Of a stretch of DNA of 28,643 bases, positions 1-7,990 are shown piece by piece. The stretch is from Thermohalobaculum sp039187815. Its GTDB lineage: Bacteria; Pseudomonadota; Alphaproteobacteria; Rhodobacterales; Rhodobacteraceae. Under the pieces are notes generated by a model. It was not told the origin of the DNA. It made no database searches and was given only the letters and a program-made list of their open reading frames with translations. The stretch spans positions 1 to 28,643 of the forward strand of contig JBCCZI010000050.1 of assembly GCA_039187815.1 (NCBI GenBank), read 5' to 3'. Made by a program: the position numbers and the translations under genes. Each line of letters starts with the position of its first letter. Within the stretch, counting starts at the first letter, position 1.

Positions 1-446
1 ACGCTGAGGCCCGGGCACGCTTTCTGCGCTGGCTGTTCTACGTCTCGAACACCGTGCACGCCGATCTGCGCGTGGCCTTCTATGCGTATCGCTATGTGCC
101 CGAGGCCCACATCCCCGGTTTGGTGGGCGGCGTTCGGGCGCGGTTTGCGCGGCACCTGGATATGCTCGAGGCAGAGATTGCGCGAGACGGGTCCCTGACC
201 GGCGCGGGGCCCACATTGGCGGATGAGTATCTGGCCGTCTGCATCCGCTGGGCACAGAACTACCCTCACGCCTCGGGGGCTGTGTTGAAGGATATGAGCC
301 GCTGGCCAGTGCTTTTGGCGCTGTTGCAGGGGCTCGAAGCGGCGGATCCCGTGCAAACGGCCTGCCGCGCCGAGTTCATTCGGGACGCCCGCCCCTACAC
401 AGCGCCAACGCTGCCCGATGTGCCCCGATCCGAGATCACCGGATAG
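1..446 (+). CDS. Glutathione S-transferase family protein, C-terminal part (5' end outside window)
   Basis: The reading frame is open from base 3 to a TAG at 444-446, so the gene starts upstream of the window. About 147 residues are visible. They form the all-helical C-terminal domain of a GST: the frame opens with an arginine-rich helix followed by FLRWLFYVSNTVHADLR, which resembles the start of the GST C-terminal bundle. A later helix carries the pattern TLADEYLAVCIRW, close to the N-capping box/hydrophobic staple region where GSTs usually read (S/T)xAD. The N-terminal thioredoxin-like domain with the glutathione site is not in the window, so substrate and subclass cannot be given. An internal GTG at 54 is not a credible start, because the homologous reading continues upstream of it. 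The gene is convergent with dacB, with 6 bases between the stops. Confidence 0.75.
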   Translation, partial: AEARARFLRWLFYVSNTVHADLRVAFYAYRYVPEAHIPGLVGGVRARFARHLDMLEAEIARDGSLTGAGPTLADEYLAVCIRWAQNYPHASGAVLKDMSRWPVLLALLQGLEAADPVQTACRAEFIRDARPYTAPTLPDVPRSEITG

Positions 447-452
447 CCCCGA

Positions 453-1943
453 TTACCCGTCGAAGCGGCGCACCCATTGGCGGATCAGTGCGCGCTCAAA
501 AGCTCGCGCTTGGCCCATCCACCCCGAAGAAATGCCACGCCGCGTCGCCACCCGCCCCGCAAGGTCGTTTGAGAAAATTGCAAACGCGAGTTGGCGGCCG
601 GCCGGCATGGTGATGTAGCCCGCCAATCCACGGATCCGGTCCATGGTCCCGGTCTTTGCAAAGACCTCTGGCAAGGCATCGAGGGGGTCATCCGCGTTGG
701 CGACCGCATAGGCGGACAGCAACTCGCGCATCGCATCGATCCGCGGATCGCGCTGCGCCAATAGACCGACCAGCCGGCTCGGCGCAACCCGGCTGAGATC
801 GGTCAACCCGGAGTGATTGACAAAGCGGATTCGCGGATCGCCTGGGCTAAACCCAGCACTGTGGGCAACCCAACCGTTCATGAGCGCCGCCGACTGCTCT
901 AGCGAGCCGATCGAAGCCCCCGACGCCTCGCGCGACGACGCGGCCCCCACCACCTCAGCCGTCAGATTGGTCGAGAAGCGCAGCATATCGCGTAGGATCT
1001 CGGACAGAGGACGGCTGGTGCGCTGGGCAAGCACGCGGGCAGACGGGTCGAGCGCGCCCTCGATCGCGGGCGGGAGGACCACACCTTGGTCTGTTGCCAG
1101 TTGTCGGAACACGTCACCGGCATAGAGCTCGGGTCCGCGGACCGGCAACCAGCGCGAGCCCGTGCCCCTCAGCGCGCGGGCGTTAAAGGTCCAGACCTCG
1201 CGCCCTTCGATCTCAGCATGGGCAAACAGCGGGGCACCCCCGCCGGCCGATCTGACCTCGACCTGCTCCACCAGGGGATCCAGCCGCTCGGCCAGCGCGC
1301 TGACCGTCAGTCCGGCCGATCCTGCTGACCGCCCCCAGCGCAACCGGACACGATTATAGTTTAGGTTGAGGCCAGAAACGGCTGGATTAAAGGCCATGTC
1401 CCCTGGCTGATCGGGGTCGATCTCTTCAGCCCGCACCGCGCCCGACTCGGAGACGATAAAACGGCCATCGACCTCTCGAATGCCAAAAGCGGCGAGGTCA
1501 GCGACCAGTTCGGCCAGGCCGTCGGTGTCAAGCTCAGGATCTCCGCCGCCGATGAGATAGAGATCGCCGGCCAAAACACCGTCCGCGATCCGCCCCGTCT
1601 TGGACAGGCGGGTGACAAAGCGATGCTCGGGACCCAAGGTGTCCAACGCAAAGAGCGCAGTCGGGAGTTTCGCGACCGAGGCCGGGGCGAAAGAGCGGTC
1701 AGGCTCGTGGGCGTCCAGGACCTCGCCCGTGGCGAGATCGACCAGCTGCCAGCCCGACCGGCCAGTGTGGGGATAAAGCGTCCGGAGCTCGATGCCGTTC
1801 GTCGGGTCGACAGGTTCGACCAAAACGGGGCGCTCGGGCGCGATGGGGGCGCGGAGGGGCGCGTCGGACAGGGCTGTCGGAGACCAGAGCATCCCCAACA
1901 CAGCGAACACTGCGCCGAAACCATACCGGCGACCAAAACCCAT
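453..1943 (-). CDS. dacB: D-alanyl-D-alanine carboxypeptidase/endopeptidase (PBP4, peptidase family S13)
   Basis: Periplasmic penicillin-binding protein that trims D-Ala from, or cuts cross-links in, peptidoglycan. The protein has 496 residues, usual for the PBP4 family. All three active-site motifs are readable: SVAK at 89-92 (nucleophile Ser89 and Lys92), STN at 324-326, and KTG at 430-432. A signal peptide occupies about residues 1-26 (basic start, hydrophobic core, then SPTALSDA). The ATG at 1943 is chosen because the signal peptide begins there and AGGTGGGAAG lies just upstream; an in-frame start at 2000 would put 19 extra residues in front of the signal. It is the last gene of the minus-strand run after nadD (90-base gap). 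I infer a housekeeping cell-wall role. Confidence 0.93.
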   Translation of the reverse strand: MGFGRRYGFGAVFAVLGMLWSPTALSDAPLRAPIAPERPVLVEPVDPTNGIELRTLYPHTGRSGWQLVDLATGEVLDAHEPDRSFAPASVAKLPTALFALDTLGPEHRFVTRLSKTGRIADGVLAGDLYLIGGGDPELDTDGLAELVADLAAFGIREVDGRFIVSESGAVRAEEIDPDQPGDMAFNPAVSGLNLNYNRVRLRWGRSAGSAGLTVSALAERLDPLVEQVEVRSAGGGAPLFAHAEIEGREVWTFNARALRGTGSRWLPVRGPELYAGDVFRQLATDQGVVLPPAIEGALDPSARVLAQRTSRPLSEILRDMLRFSTNLTAEVVGAASSREASGASIGSLEQSAALMNGWVAHSAGFSPGDPRIRFVNHSGLTDLSRVAPSRLVGLLAQRDPRIDAMRELLSAYAVANADDPLDALPEVFAKTGTMDRIRGLAGYITMPAGRQLAFAIFSNDLAGRVATRRGISSGWMGQARAFERALIRQWVRRFDG

Positions 1944-2033
1944 CAGCGCTTCCCACCTCACTGCATAAACGCATTTACCCGCAGGGACAGAGCAGCGCAA
2001 CGGTTCGGTTAAGTTCGATGCTGGATCGGCCCC

Positions 2034-2633
2034 TTAGGGCCAGCGGCCGGATTTGCGCAAATCCGTGGAAGACGCCGGCGACATTGGCCCGGTCAACAAG
2101 GTCCACCCAGGAGCGCCCCGACGCCCGAGCACCCGAGCCTCGGCCGGCGGGCGCCGCAAACGCGCAAACCTCCGCGCCGCCGGCGAGAGCCCAGCCCGCA
2201 GTTGTTCTCCTGGCCGAGCGAGCACGCCCACGGGATAGGTGCGCAGGATCCAGCCCCAATCCTCCCAGCGATGGAACCCGGCCAGATTATCAGCGCCCAT
2301 CAGCCAGATGAAGCGCACGCCGGTATAGCGGCGGCCGAGCTCGCGTAGGGTGTTGGCCGTGTGGGCGCTGCCGAGATGGCGTTCGATATCCGTCACATCG
2401 ACCCGCGGCAGGCTGACCAAGGATCGCGCAGCGGCCACGCGGCGGTCGAGATCAGCCGGCCCCCAATCCTTCAGTGGATTGCCCGGCGAGACCAGCCACC
2501 AGACACGCGCCAGATCAAAGGCGCGCAGGGCCCAGCGGGTGATGTGGACATGGCCGACATGGGCTGGATCGAAGGACCCGCCCAAAAGGCCGATGCGCTG
2601 GCCAGGACCTGCCATGGGTCCGCGGATCATCAT
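2034..2633 (-). CDS. nadD: Nicotinate-mononucleotide adenylyltransferase
   Basis: Adenylates nicotinate mononucleotide to deamido-NAD in cytosolic NAD synthesis. The 199-residue length fits the family. The nucleotidyltransferase signature is clear: GLLGGSFDPAHVGH, with the HxGH motif at residues 25-28. The C-terminal ISSTxIR-like element appears as SSTDLR at 188-193, and the middle contains FIWLMGADNLAGFHRW, the mononucleotide-binding region typical of NadD. Three in-frame ATGs are close together (2633, 2630, 2615). I chose 2633 because a GGGGAGGG stretch lies upstream, although its spacing of about 12 bases is long; 2615 is a fair alternative. The frame stays open upstream to 3029, but that part overlaps the thioesterase gene in another frame and has no NadD similarity. 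It lies 90 bases upstream of dacB on the same strand. Confidence 0.92.
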   Translation of the reverse strand: MMIRGPMAGPGQRIGLLGGSFDPAHVGHVHITRWALRAFDLARVWWLVSPGNPLKDWGPADLDRRVAAARSLVSLPRVDVTDIERHLGSAHTANTLRELGRRYTGVRFIWLMGADNLAGFHRWEDWGWILRTYPVGVLARPGEQLRAGLSPAARRFARLRRPPAEARVLGRRGAPGWTLLTGPMSPASSTDLRKSGRWP

Positions 2634-2734
2634 GCCGGACGCTGCCCTCCCCAGAAGGCTGCTCACTGTCACTCTGACCGACGCGCTGTCAATCCGTTCA
2701 GCGCCCGTCGCGGTCGGATACCCAAAGCCCAGGT

Positions 2735-3178
2735 TCAGGCCAGGGTTTGCAGCGCCGCGCGCATTGCGTCGGGCAGCGGCGTGGGGCGGCGCGTGTCCGC
2801 GGTAACATAGACATGGGTGAACCGCCCGGCTGCAGCCGCCAGAGGAGCGTCGAGGCCAAAGATGCCGATGCCATAGGTCACCGAACTCCGCCCGATCCGC
2901 TCGACCCGCAGTCCCGCTTCGAGCCGATCGGGAAAGGCAAGCGAGGCGAAGTAATCGCACTGGCTCGAGACCACGAAGCCGATGATCGGGCTTGTACCGA
3001 TTGTAAGCTGACCCGCCTCGACCAACCATCCGTTCACCGCGGTGTCGAACAACGCGTAATAGACGACATTGTTGAGATGCCCGTAGACATCATTGTCGGC
3101 CCAACGGGTGCCGAGCGGGTAAAAATCGCGATACGCGTCGCGCGCGGGCGGCTCTGGACGCACAGGCGCCGAGGACAT
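2735..3178 (-). CDS. Acyl-CoA thioesterase, hotdog fold (4HBT/YbgC/FadM-like)
   Basis: Predicted cytosolic thioesterase of 147 residues, the usual length of the single-domain 4-hydroxybenzoyl-CoA thioesterase family. The signature is RWADNDVYGHLNNVVYY near residues 25-41. By eye, Asp30 aligns with the catalytic Asp of the 4HBT family, followed by the conserved GH-NN. The start at 3178 is fixed by the upstream gene: the regulator's TGA and this ATG form TGAGCATG, a 2-base gap that implies translational coupling. The substrate cannot be read from the sequence. One idea is betainyl-CoA, because GlxA-family regulators and hotdog thioesterases occur together in carnitine catabolism loci, but no carnitine dehydrogenase gene is present here. 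Confidence 0.85.
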   Translation of the reverse strand: MSSAPVRPEPPARDAYRDFYPLGTRWADNDVYGHLNNVVYYALFDTAVNGWLVEAGQLTIGTSPIIGFVVSSQCDYFASLAFPDRLEAGLRVERIGRSSVTYGIGIFGLDAPLAAAAGRFTHVYVTADTRRPTPLPDAMRAALQTLA

Positions 3179-3180
3179 GC

Positions 3181-4212
3181 TCACGGCGTGGCGACGGTTG
3201 GGCTGGTTTCGGGCTCGCTCGCGGGCTCGGCATCGGCCCGCGCCGGGCTTCCCCGCTCCCGATATGGCGTCCGGTTGAAGTGGGCCCGGTAGCATTTCGA
3301 GAAATGCGAGGGTGAGGTGAACCCGCAGGCAAGGGCCACATTGATCACCGACATATCGGTCTGGAGCAGCAGGTTGCGCGCCTTCTCGAGCCGCAATTCC
3401 ATGTAATAGCGTTTTGGGCTGCGGTTCAGATAGCGCCGGAAGAGACGCTCGAGCTGGCGGGTCGACATCGAGACGCCGCGGGCAAGCTCGGCCGGGGAGA
3501 TCGGCTCTTCGGTCGAGCGCTCCATAGTCTGGATCACCTGCACAAGCTTGGGGTGGCGGACGCCGATGCGGGCGGGGACCGAGAGCCGCTGCTCATCGGT
3601 TGCCGAGCGCACCGGAGTGTGGATCAGTTTGTCCGCGACCAGCGAGGCGAGATCCGGCCCCTGATGCTGCCCGATCAGATAGAGCATCATATCGGTCGAG
3701 GCCGTGCCGCCAGCACAAGTGAGGATCCCATCCTCGTCGCAGTAAAGGAGGTTCGACAGCTCGACCTCCGGAAACTCTTCGGCAAAGGCCGATTGGTTCT
3801 CCCAATGGATGGTAGCGCGCTTGCCATCCAAGAACCCCGCCTTGGCCAGCACATGGGCCCCCGTGCAAACCCCGCCAAGGCCCACCCCCAGCCGGGCCTG
3901 GCGGCGCAGCCAAGTCAACACCGGTTTTGACGCCGCCTGGGCCAGATCTAGCCCGGCACAGACGATGATCCGCGTCTCGCGCCGCAGATCCTCGAGCCCG
4001 CTGTCGGACATCACGGCGGTACCGTTCGAGCTCGAGACCGAGCCCCCGCCCTCGGACACCAGCACCCAACGATAGAGCGGCCGCCGCGAGACCCGGTTCG
4101 CCAGGCGCAAGGGCTCAATCGCCGCCGCAAATGCGATCAGCGAAAACTGCGGACAGAGCAGAAAGGCGAACTCCCGCGGGCGTTCCTCACCTCGGATGAT
4201 CGAGACTGGCAT
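3181..4212 (-). CDS. GlxA family transcriptional regulator (DJ-1/PfpI-like domain plus AraC HTH)
   Basis: DNA-binding regulator of 343 residues with two domains. Residues about 12-195 form a class I glutamine amidotransferase/DJ-1-like sensor, with the nucleophile-elbow cysteine retained in GGVCTGAHVLAKAG (Cys116). Residues about 220-320 form the double HTH of the AraC family (PAELARGVSMSTRQLERLFRR; then INVALACGFTSPSHFSKCYR). This architecture is shared by GbdR, CdhR and ArgR-type activators of amine and quaternary-ammonium catabolism; the ligand here is not known. The start at 4212 is preferred to the ATG at 4230 because GGGGAAG sits 9 bases before it, while no Shine-Dalgarno sequence precedes 4230. 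It is divergent from the DAHP synthase gene and coupled to the thioesterase gene downstream. Confidence 0.9.
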   Translation of the reverse strand: MPVSIIRGEERPREFAFLLCPQFSLIAFAAAIEPLRLANRVSRRPLYRWVLVSEGGGSVSSSNGTAVMSDSGLEDLRRETRIIVCAGLDLAQAASKPVLTWLRRQARLGVGLGGVCTGAHVLAKAGFLDGKRATIHWENQSAFAEEFPEVELSNLLYCDEDGILTCAGGTASTDMMLYLIGQHQGPDLASLVADKLIHTPVRSATDEQRLSVPARIGVRHPKLVQVIQTMERSTEEPISPAELARGVSMSTRQLERLFRRYLNRSPKRYYMELRLEKARNLLLQTDMSVINVALACGFTSPSHFSKCYRAHFNRTPYRERGSPARADAEPASEPETSPTVATP

Positions 4213-4251
4213 ACAGTGCCGCTTCCCCATGACAACAGGTCTTGTTTGGAG

Positions 4252-4278
4252 TTGACGCCTCTGCCTGCTTCGCGTCAA
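4252..4278. promoter_or_regulatory. Inverted repeat TTGACGC-N13-GCGTCAA in the divergent glxA-type/DAHP synthase gap
   Basis: A perfect 7-bp inverted repeat (4252-4258 and 4272-4278) with a 13-base spacer lies 40 bases upstream of the regulator start and 110 bases upstream of the DAHP synthase start. The size fits a binding site for a dimeric regulator, possibly for autoregulation by the adjacent regulator. AraC-type proteins more often use direct repeats, so this is tentative. Confidence 0.3.
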
Positions 4279-4387
4279 GCGGCGGGTCGCGCGAATTGAT
4301 CGGACCCGTGCGCCGATGGGGGCGCCGCAGGGGTGGCCGTCTCGCACCGCCCTTGATATGACGGGCCGATCGAGAACGGAGTGAGCC

Positions 4388-5767
4388 ATGAACACGTCCT
4401 GGAGCAAGAGCAGCTGGCGCAACCACCCCGGGCTTCAGATGCCCGACTATCCCGATGCCGAGCGGCTGTCGGCCGTCACGGCCGAGCTGTCGGGCTATCC
4501 GCCCCTGGTCTTCGCCGGTGAGGCGCGGACGCTGCGCTCGCGGCTGGCGGATGTGGTGGATCGCAAGGCCTTTCTGCTCCAAGGGGGCGACTGTGCCGAG
4601 AGCTTTCAGCAGTTCACAGGTGATTTCATCCGTGACACCTTCCGGGTGATGCTGCAGATGGCGGTGGTGCTGACCTTCGCCGCCCGCGTGCCGGTAGTCA
4701 AAGTTGGGCGCATGGCAGGACAGTTTGCCAAGCCGCGCTCCTCAGCGGTCGAGAAGAACGGCGACACGGAGCTGCCCTCCTACCGCGGCGACATCGTGAA
4801 CGGCTTTGATTTCACGCCCGAGGCGCGCATCCCCGATCCCTCGCGCATGCTGCGCGCCTACACGCAGGCCGCCGCGACGCTGAACCTTCTGCGCGCCTTC
4901 GCCCAAGGCGGGTTTGCGGATCTGCACCGGGTGCGGAGCTGGAACCTCGATTTCGTCACTGGCACGCCCGAGGCCGCACGGTACCAGGAGCTGGCGGACC
5001 GCATCTCATCGGCCATCGACTTCATGTCGGCCTGTGGCGTCACGCCCGAGACCGCGGAGACTCTCTCGAGCGTGGAGTACTGGACGTCGCATGAGGCGCT
5101 TTTGCTGGAGTACGAAGAGGCGCTCACGCGCACCGATTCGACCACCGGCCTGCCCGTGGCGACCTCAGGTCATCTGATCTGGATTGGCGACCGGACCCGT
5201 CAGCTCGACGGTGCGCATGTGGAGTACTGCCGCGGCGTGCAGAACCCGATCGGCCTTAAATGCGGGCCGTCGCTCGAGACCGATGACCTGCTGCGCCTGC
5301 TCGATCGCATGAACCCGGGCAACGAGGCCGGCCGTATGACGCTGATCTGCCGCACCGGCGCCGAGAAGGTGGCCGATCACCTGCCGGGCTGGATCCGTGC
5401 CGTCGAGCGCGAGGGCAAGAAGGTCGTCTGGTCCTGCGATCCGATGCACGGCAACACGATCAAGTCCGACAGCGGCTACAAGACCCGGCCCTTCGAGCGG
5501 ATCCTCTCGGAGGTGCGGGAGTTCTTCGCCGTTCACGATGCCGAGGGCACCTATGCCGGCGGCGTGCATTTCGAGATGACCGGCCAGGATGTGACCGAGT
5601 GCACCGGCGGGATCGCCGAGGTGACCGATGCCGGGCTCGCCTCGCGCTACCACACCGCCTGTGATCCGCGGCTGAATGCAAGCCAGGCCTTGGAGCTTGC
5701 CTTCCTGATCGCCGAGGAGCTGGAACGCACGGTGCCTGAGACGGCCAAGCGCGCCGCCCTCGGGTGA
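4388..5767 (+). CDS. 3-deoxy-7-phosphoheptulonate synthase, class II (plant-type DAHP synthase)
   Basis: Catalyses the first shikimate-pathway step, condensing phosphoenolpyruvate with erythrose 4-phosphate in the cytosol. The 459-residue length fits class II (AroA-II) enzymes. Metal ligands known from the Mycobacterium tuberculosis enzyme (Cys87, His369, Glu411, Asp441) align with Cys69 (GGDCAESF), His354 (CDPMHGNT), Glu396 (HFEMTGQDVTEC) and Asp426 (ACDPRLN); the spacing between the last three is identical. Other class II landmarks are GQFAKPRS, HEALLLEYEEALTR and GLKCGPS. The ATG is preceded by GGAG at 7 bases. The N-terminal extension that carries allosteric elements in the mycobacterial enzyme is shorter here, so feedback control may differ. 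The stop overlaps the serB start (TGATG). Symbols aroG, aroF and aroH are used inconsistently for this class, so none is given. Confidence 0.96.
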   Translation: MNTSWSKSSWRNHPGLQMPDYPDAERLSAVTAELSGYPPLVFAGEARTLRSRLADVVDRKAFLLQGGDCAESFQQFTGDFIRDTFRVMLQMAVVLTFAARVPVVKVGRMAGQFAKPRSSAVEKNGDTELPSYRGDIVNGFDFTPEARIPDPSRMLRAYTQAAATLNLLRAFAQGGFADLHRVRSWNLDFVTGTPEAARYQELADRISSAIDFMSACGVTPETAETLSSVEYWTSHEALLLEYEEALTRTDSTTGLPVATSGHLIWIGDRTRQLDGAHVEYCRGVQNPIGLKCGPSLETDDLLRLLDRMNPGNEAGRMTLICRTGAEKVADHLPGWIRAVEREGKKVVWSCDPMHGNTIKSDSGYKTRPFERILSEVREFFAVHDAEGTYAGGVHFEMTGQDVTECTGGIAEVTDAGLASRYHTACDPRLNASQALELAFLIAEELERTVPETAKRAALG

Positions 5768-6636
5768 TGCCCTGGATGATGGTGCTGACGGCCCCTGCTG
5801 TGCGGGGGCTGTCGGATGCCGACGTGTTGGCCGCGGCCCGGCAGATCGGGCCTGGGGCGGGCGAGCCCGCACGGCTCGGCCCCTTGGCGGCCGAGATCCC
5901 CTGTCCTCAGCGGCCAAGCTCATCGACTTGGCCCGCGCCTGACGGCGTCGATGTCAACATCGTGCCGACCGCCGGGCGCGAAAAGCGTGTGCTGATCGCG
6001 GATATGGACAGCACCATGATCCAGAGCGAGTGCATCGACGAGCTCGCTGCCGACGCGGGCGTCGGCCCTCATGTGGCCGAGGTCACCGAGCGGGCGATGG
6101 CCGGGGAGCTCGATTTCGAGGCCGCTCTGGCCGAACGAGTCAGCCTGTTGGCCGGCCTGCCCGAGAGCGCGCTGGCCTCGGTCTGGGCGACGCGCATCGC
6201 GCTCTCTCCAGGGGCGCGCACCTTGGTGCAGACCATGGCCGATCGCGGAGCGGCCACGGCTCTCGTCTCGGGTGGCTTCACGGCCTTCACGGCGCGGGTC
6301 GCAGACGCGTGCGGGTTCCACGAGCACCGTGCCAACCGGCTCGAGATCATCGATGGTCTGCTCACCGGGCGCGTACTCTCACCGATCCTTGAGCGCGATG
6401 CCAAACGGGCCGCGCTGGAGGAGCTGACCGCGCGCCACGGGCTCACCCCGGCCAACGCGCTGTGCATCGGCGATGGGGCCAATGACCTCGCGATGATCGA
6501 GGCGGCGGGGCTTGGCGTCGGCTATCGGCCGAAGCCGTTGCTGGCCGCTGCCTGCGATGCGGTGGTGGCCCATGCGGATCTGACGGCCGCCTTGTCGCTT
6601 CAGGGCATCCCAAGCGCGGAGTTTGTCGACGCCTGA
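5767..6636 (+). CDS. serB: Phosphoserine phosphatase
   Basis: Hydrolyses O-phosphoserine to serine, the last step of the phosphorylated serine pathway. It is a HAD-superfamily protein of 289 residues. Motif I is DMDST at 79-83 (nucleophile Asp79), motif II lies in LVSGGFTAFTARVA, and motif III/IV is GDGANDLAMI at 235-244. The first 75 residues form the short regulatory-type N-terminal region seen in SerB of this length. The ATG at 5767 shares its A with the TGA of the DAHP synthase gene; a GTG one codon earlier (5764) is also possible. The overlap suggests co-expression of aromatic and serine biosynthesis; tryptophan synthesis consumes serine, so the pairing makes metabolic sense (inference). 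Confidence 0.95.
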   Translation: MPWMMVLTAPAVRGLSDADVLAAARQIGPGAGEPARLGPLAAEIPCPQRPSSSTWPAPDGVDVNIVPTAGREKRVLIADMDSTMIQSECIDELAADAGVGPHVAEVTERAMAGELDFEAALAERVSLLAGLPESALASVWATRIALSPGARTLVQTMADRGAATALVSGGFTAFTARVADACGFHEHRANRLEIIDGLLTGRVLSPILERDAKRAALEELTARHGLTPANALCIGDGANDLAMIEAAGLGVGYRPKPLLAAACDAVVAHADLTAALSLQGIPSAEFVDA

Positions 6637-6736
6637 CGTGTTCCAACATTTTCGCGAGGCGGGGCGGTTCCCCCTTCGCCGCCACCCCCCGGCAGCCTAC
6701 ACTCAGTTCCGGACACAGGCATGCGAGGACCCTGTC

Positions 6737-7735
6737 ATGTTTTATCATAAGCGCCCACGCTGGGCGATCCGCGAGGACAAAGCGACGCCCGAGGCGGTTT
6801 TTTTGAACCGCCGGCGTTTGCTCGCGGGGGGCGCATTGATCGCCGGCGGAGCGGCGCTCGGGGCGCTTGGCCGACCCGGGGCCCCCTCGGTGATGCCGCG
6901 CGCCCATGCGGCGCAGCCGACCGAGCCCTTTCTGCCCGCACCGCCCCGCAACCCGGCTTATGCCAGTGCGGGCCGGCCGGTTACGGACGAGACCATCAAC
7001 ACGACCTACAACAACTTCTACGAGTTCGGCAGCCACAAGCGGATCGCAGAGGCGACTGAGGCGCTGGAGACCGAGGGATGGACCGTCACGATCGACGGGG
7101 ATGTCGAAGCGCCGGCGACATTGGATATGGACGATCTGATCTCTTCGATGCCGATCGATGAGCGCATCTATCGCCATCGCTGCGTCGAGGCCTGGTCGAT
7201 GGTGGTGCCTTGGATCGGCTTCCCGCTCTCGGCGCTGCTCGACCGGGTGCGCCCGCTGGGCAAGGCCAAGTATGTCCGCTTTGAGACCTTCCAGAACCCC
7301 GACATCGCCCGCGGCCAGCGGCAGTTCTGGTATCCCTGGCCTTATGTCGAAGGCATGACCATCGAGGAGGCGGCCAACCCGCTCACGCTGATGGTGGTCG
7401 GGGCCTATGGCAAAGTGCTCCACAAACCCTTTGGCGCGCCGATCCGCCTTCACATTCCATGGAAATACGGGTTCAAGGCGATCAAGTCGATCGTGCGGAT
7501 CACGCTGACCGAGGAGCGCCCAATCAGCTTCTGGGAGGAGCTGCAATCGGCCGAATACGGCTTTTGGGCCAATGTGAACCCCGAGGTGCGCCACCCGCGG
7601 TGGAGCCAGGCGACCGAACGGGTACTGGGCACCGAGGAGCGGATCCCGACCGAGATCTTCAACGGCTATGGCCCCGAGGTCGCGCATCTTTATGACGGGC
7701 TCGAGGAGACCTTCCGCGACCGGCTTTGGCGCTGA
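6737..7735 (+). CDS. msrP: Protein-methionine-sulfoxide reductase catalytic subunit MsrP (YedY family molybdoprotein)
   Basis: Periplasmic molybdenum enzyme that reduces methionine sulfoxide in oxidised envelope proteins. The length is 332 residues. A Tat signal is visible at the N-terminus: NRRRLLAGGA with the arginine pair near residues 25-26, a hydrophobic stretch, then cleavage after about AHA (residue 58). The molybdenum-ligating cysteine is Cys149 in RHRCVEAWSMVVPWIG, equivalent to that of E. coli MsrP. Later family blocks include KPFGAPIRLHIPWKYGFK and the C-terminal FNGYGPEV. The ATG at 6737 has GAGGA 7 bases upstream; frames opening earlier have no Tat signal at their start. No gene for the heme membrane partner MsrQ follows: the next gene is convergent. 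Electron supply therefore depends on a gene elsewhere or another donor. Confidence 0.95.
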   Translation: MFYHKRPRWAIREDKATPEAVFLNRRRLLAGGALIAGGAALGALGRPGAPSVMPRAHAAQPTEPFLPAPPRNPAYASAGRPVTDETINTTYNNFYEFGSHKRIAEATEALETEGWTVTIDGDVEAPATLDMDDLISSMPIDERIYRHRCVEAWSMVVPWIGFPLSALLDRVRPLGKAKYVRFETFQNPDIARGQRQFWYPWPYVEGMTIEEAANPLTLMVVGAYGKVLHKPFGAPIRLHIPWKYGFKAIKSIVRITLTEERPISFWEELQSAEYGFWANVNPEVRHPRWSQATERVLGTEERIPTEIFNGYGPEVAHLYDGLEETFRDRLWR

Positions 7736-7744
7736 GGCGCCGTT

Positions 7745-7781
7745 GCGGAGTGCGGCTGACCCGGGTCGGTTCGCACTCTGC
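7745..7781 (+). terminator. Probable msrP downstream hairpin
   Basis: A 10-bp stem with one G-T pair (7745-7754 with 7772-7781; core GAGTGCG/CGCACTC) begins 9 bases after the msrP stop. The 17-base loop holds the palindrome GACCCGGGTC. No T run follows, so it may act as a 3'-end stabiliser or an imperfect terminator. Confidence 0.4.
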
Positions 7782-7849
7782 AATCACAGGCTTGGAACAA
7801 GCCATAGGCTGTTGCGCATAAGCATCGTTGAGCTCGGCACCTGTTGGAC

Positions 7850-7876
7850 AAAAAAAGAGCCGGGCTAGTGCCCGGC
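7850..7876 (-). terminator. Intrinsic terminator on the minus strand, downstream of the LysR gene
   Basis: On the minus strand, GCCGGGC-ACTA-GCCCGGC (7876-7859) is followed after two bases by seven T residues (complement of 7850-7856). This is a canonical rho-independent terminator. It lies 115 bases past the LysR stop, leaving a long structured 3' region in between. An outer pair of arms, 7840-7848 with 7880-7888, could enclose it. Confidence 0.7.
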
Positions 7877-7948
7877 CAGTTCAACAGGGAGGTATCACAA
7901 CCTAAGGCCGATCACTCAGCCTCACACCACTAGATATTCTATCATGGC

Positions 7949-7983
7949 GCTTCCGGCAAGTGGGAAGCACGCCGCAGTGCGGC
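7949..7983 (-). other. Two consecutive hairpins in the LysR 3' region
   Basis: GCTTCC/GGAAGC (7949-7954 with 7963-7968) and GCCGC/GCGGC with a 3-base loop (7971-7975 with 7979-7983) lie directly after the LysR stop on its transcript, ahead of the terminator at 7850-7876. Together they make a compact structured segment of about 130 bases that could be a 3'-UTR-derived small RNA; only the structure is seen. Confidence 0.35.
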
Positions 7984-7990
7984 ATAGCAG

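Noticed and set aside
2634..3029. N-terminal extension of nadD up to 3029
   Set aside because: The extension overlaps the thioesterase gene in another frame and has no similarity to NadD; the family N-terminus GLLGGSFDP begins just after 2633.
5165..5923. 252-codon open frame on the minus strand
   Set aside because: Antisense to the DAHP synthase/serB junction; a shadow frame.
6443..7783. 446-codon open frame on the minus strand
   Set aside because: Antisense to serB and msrP, both well supported; the composition is arginine- and proline-rich without domains.
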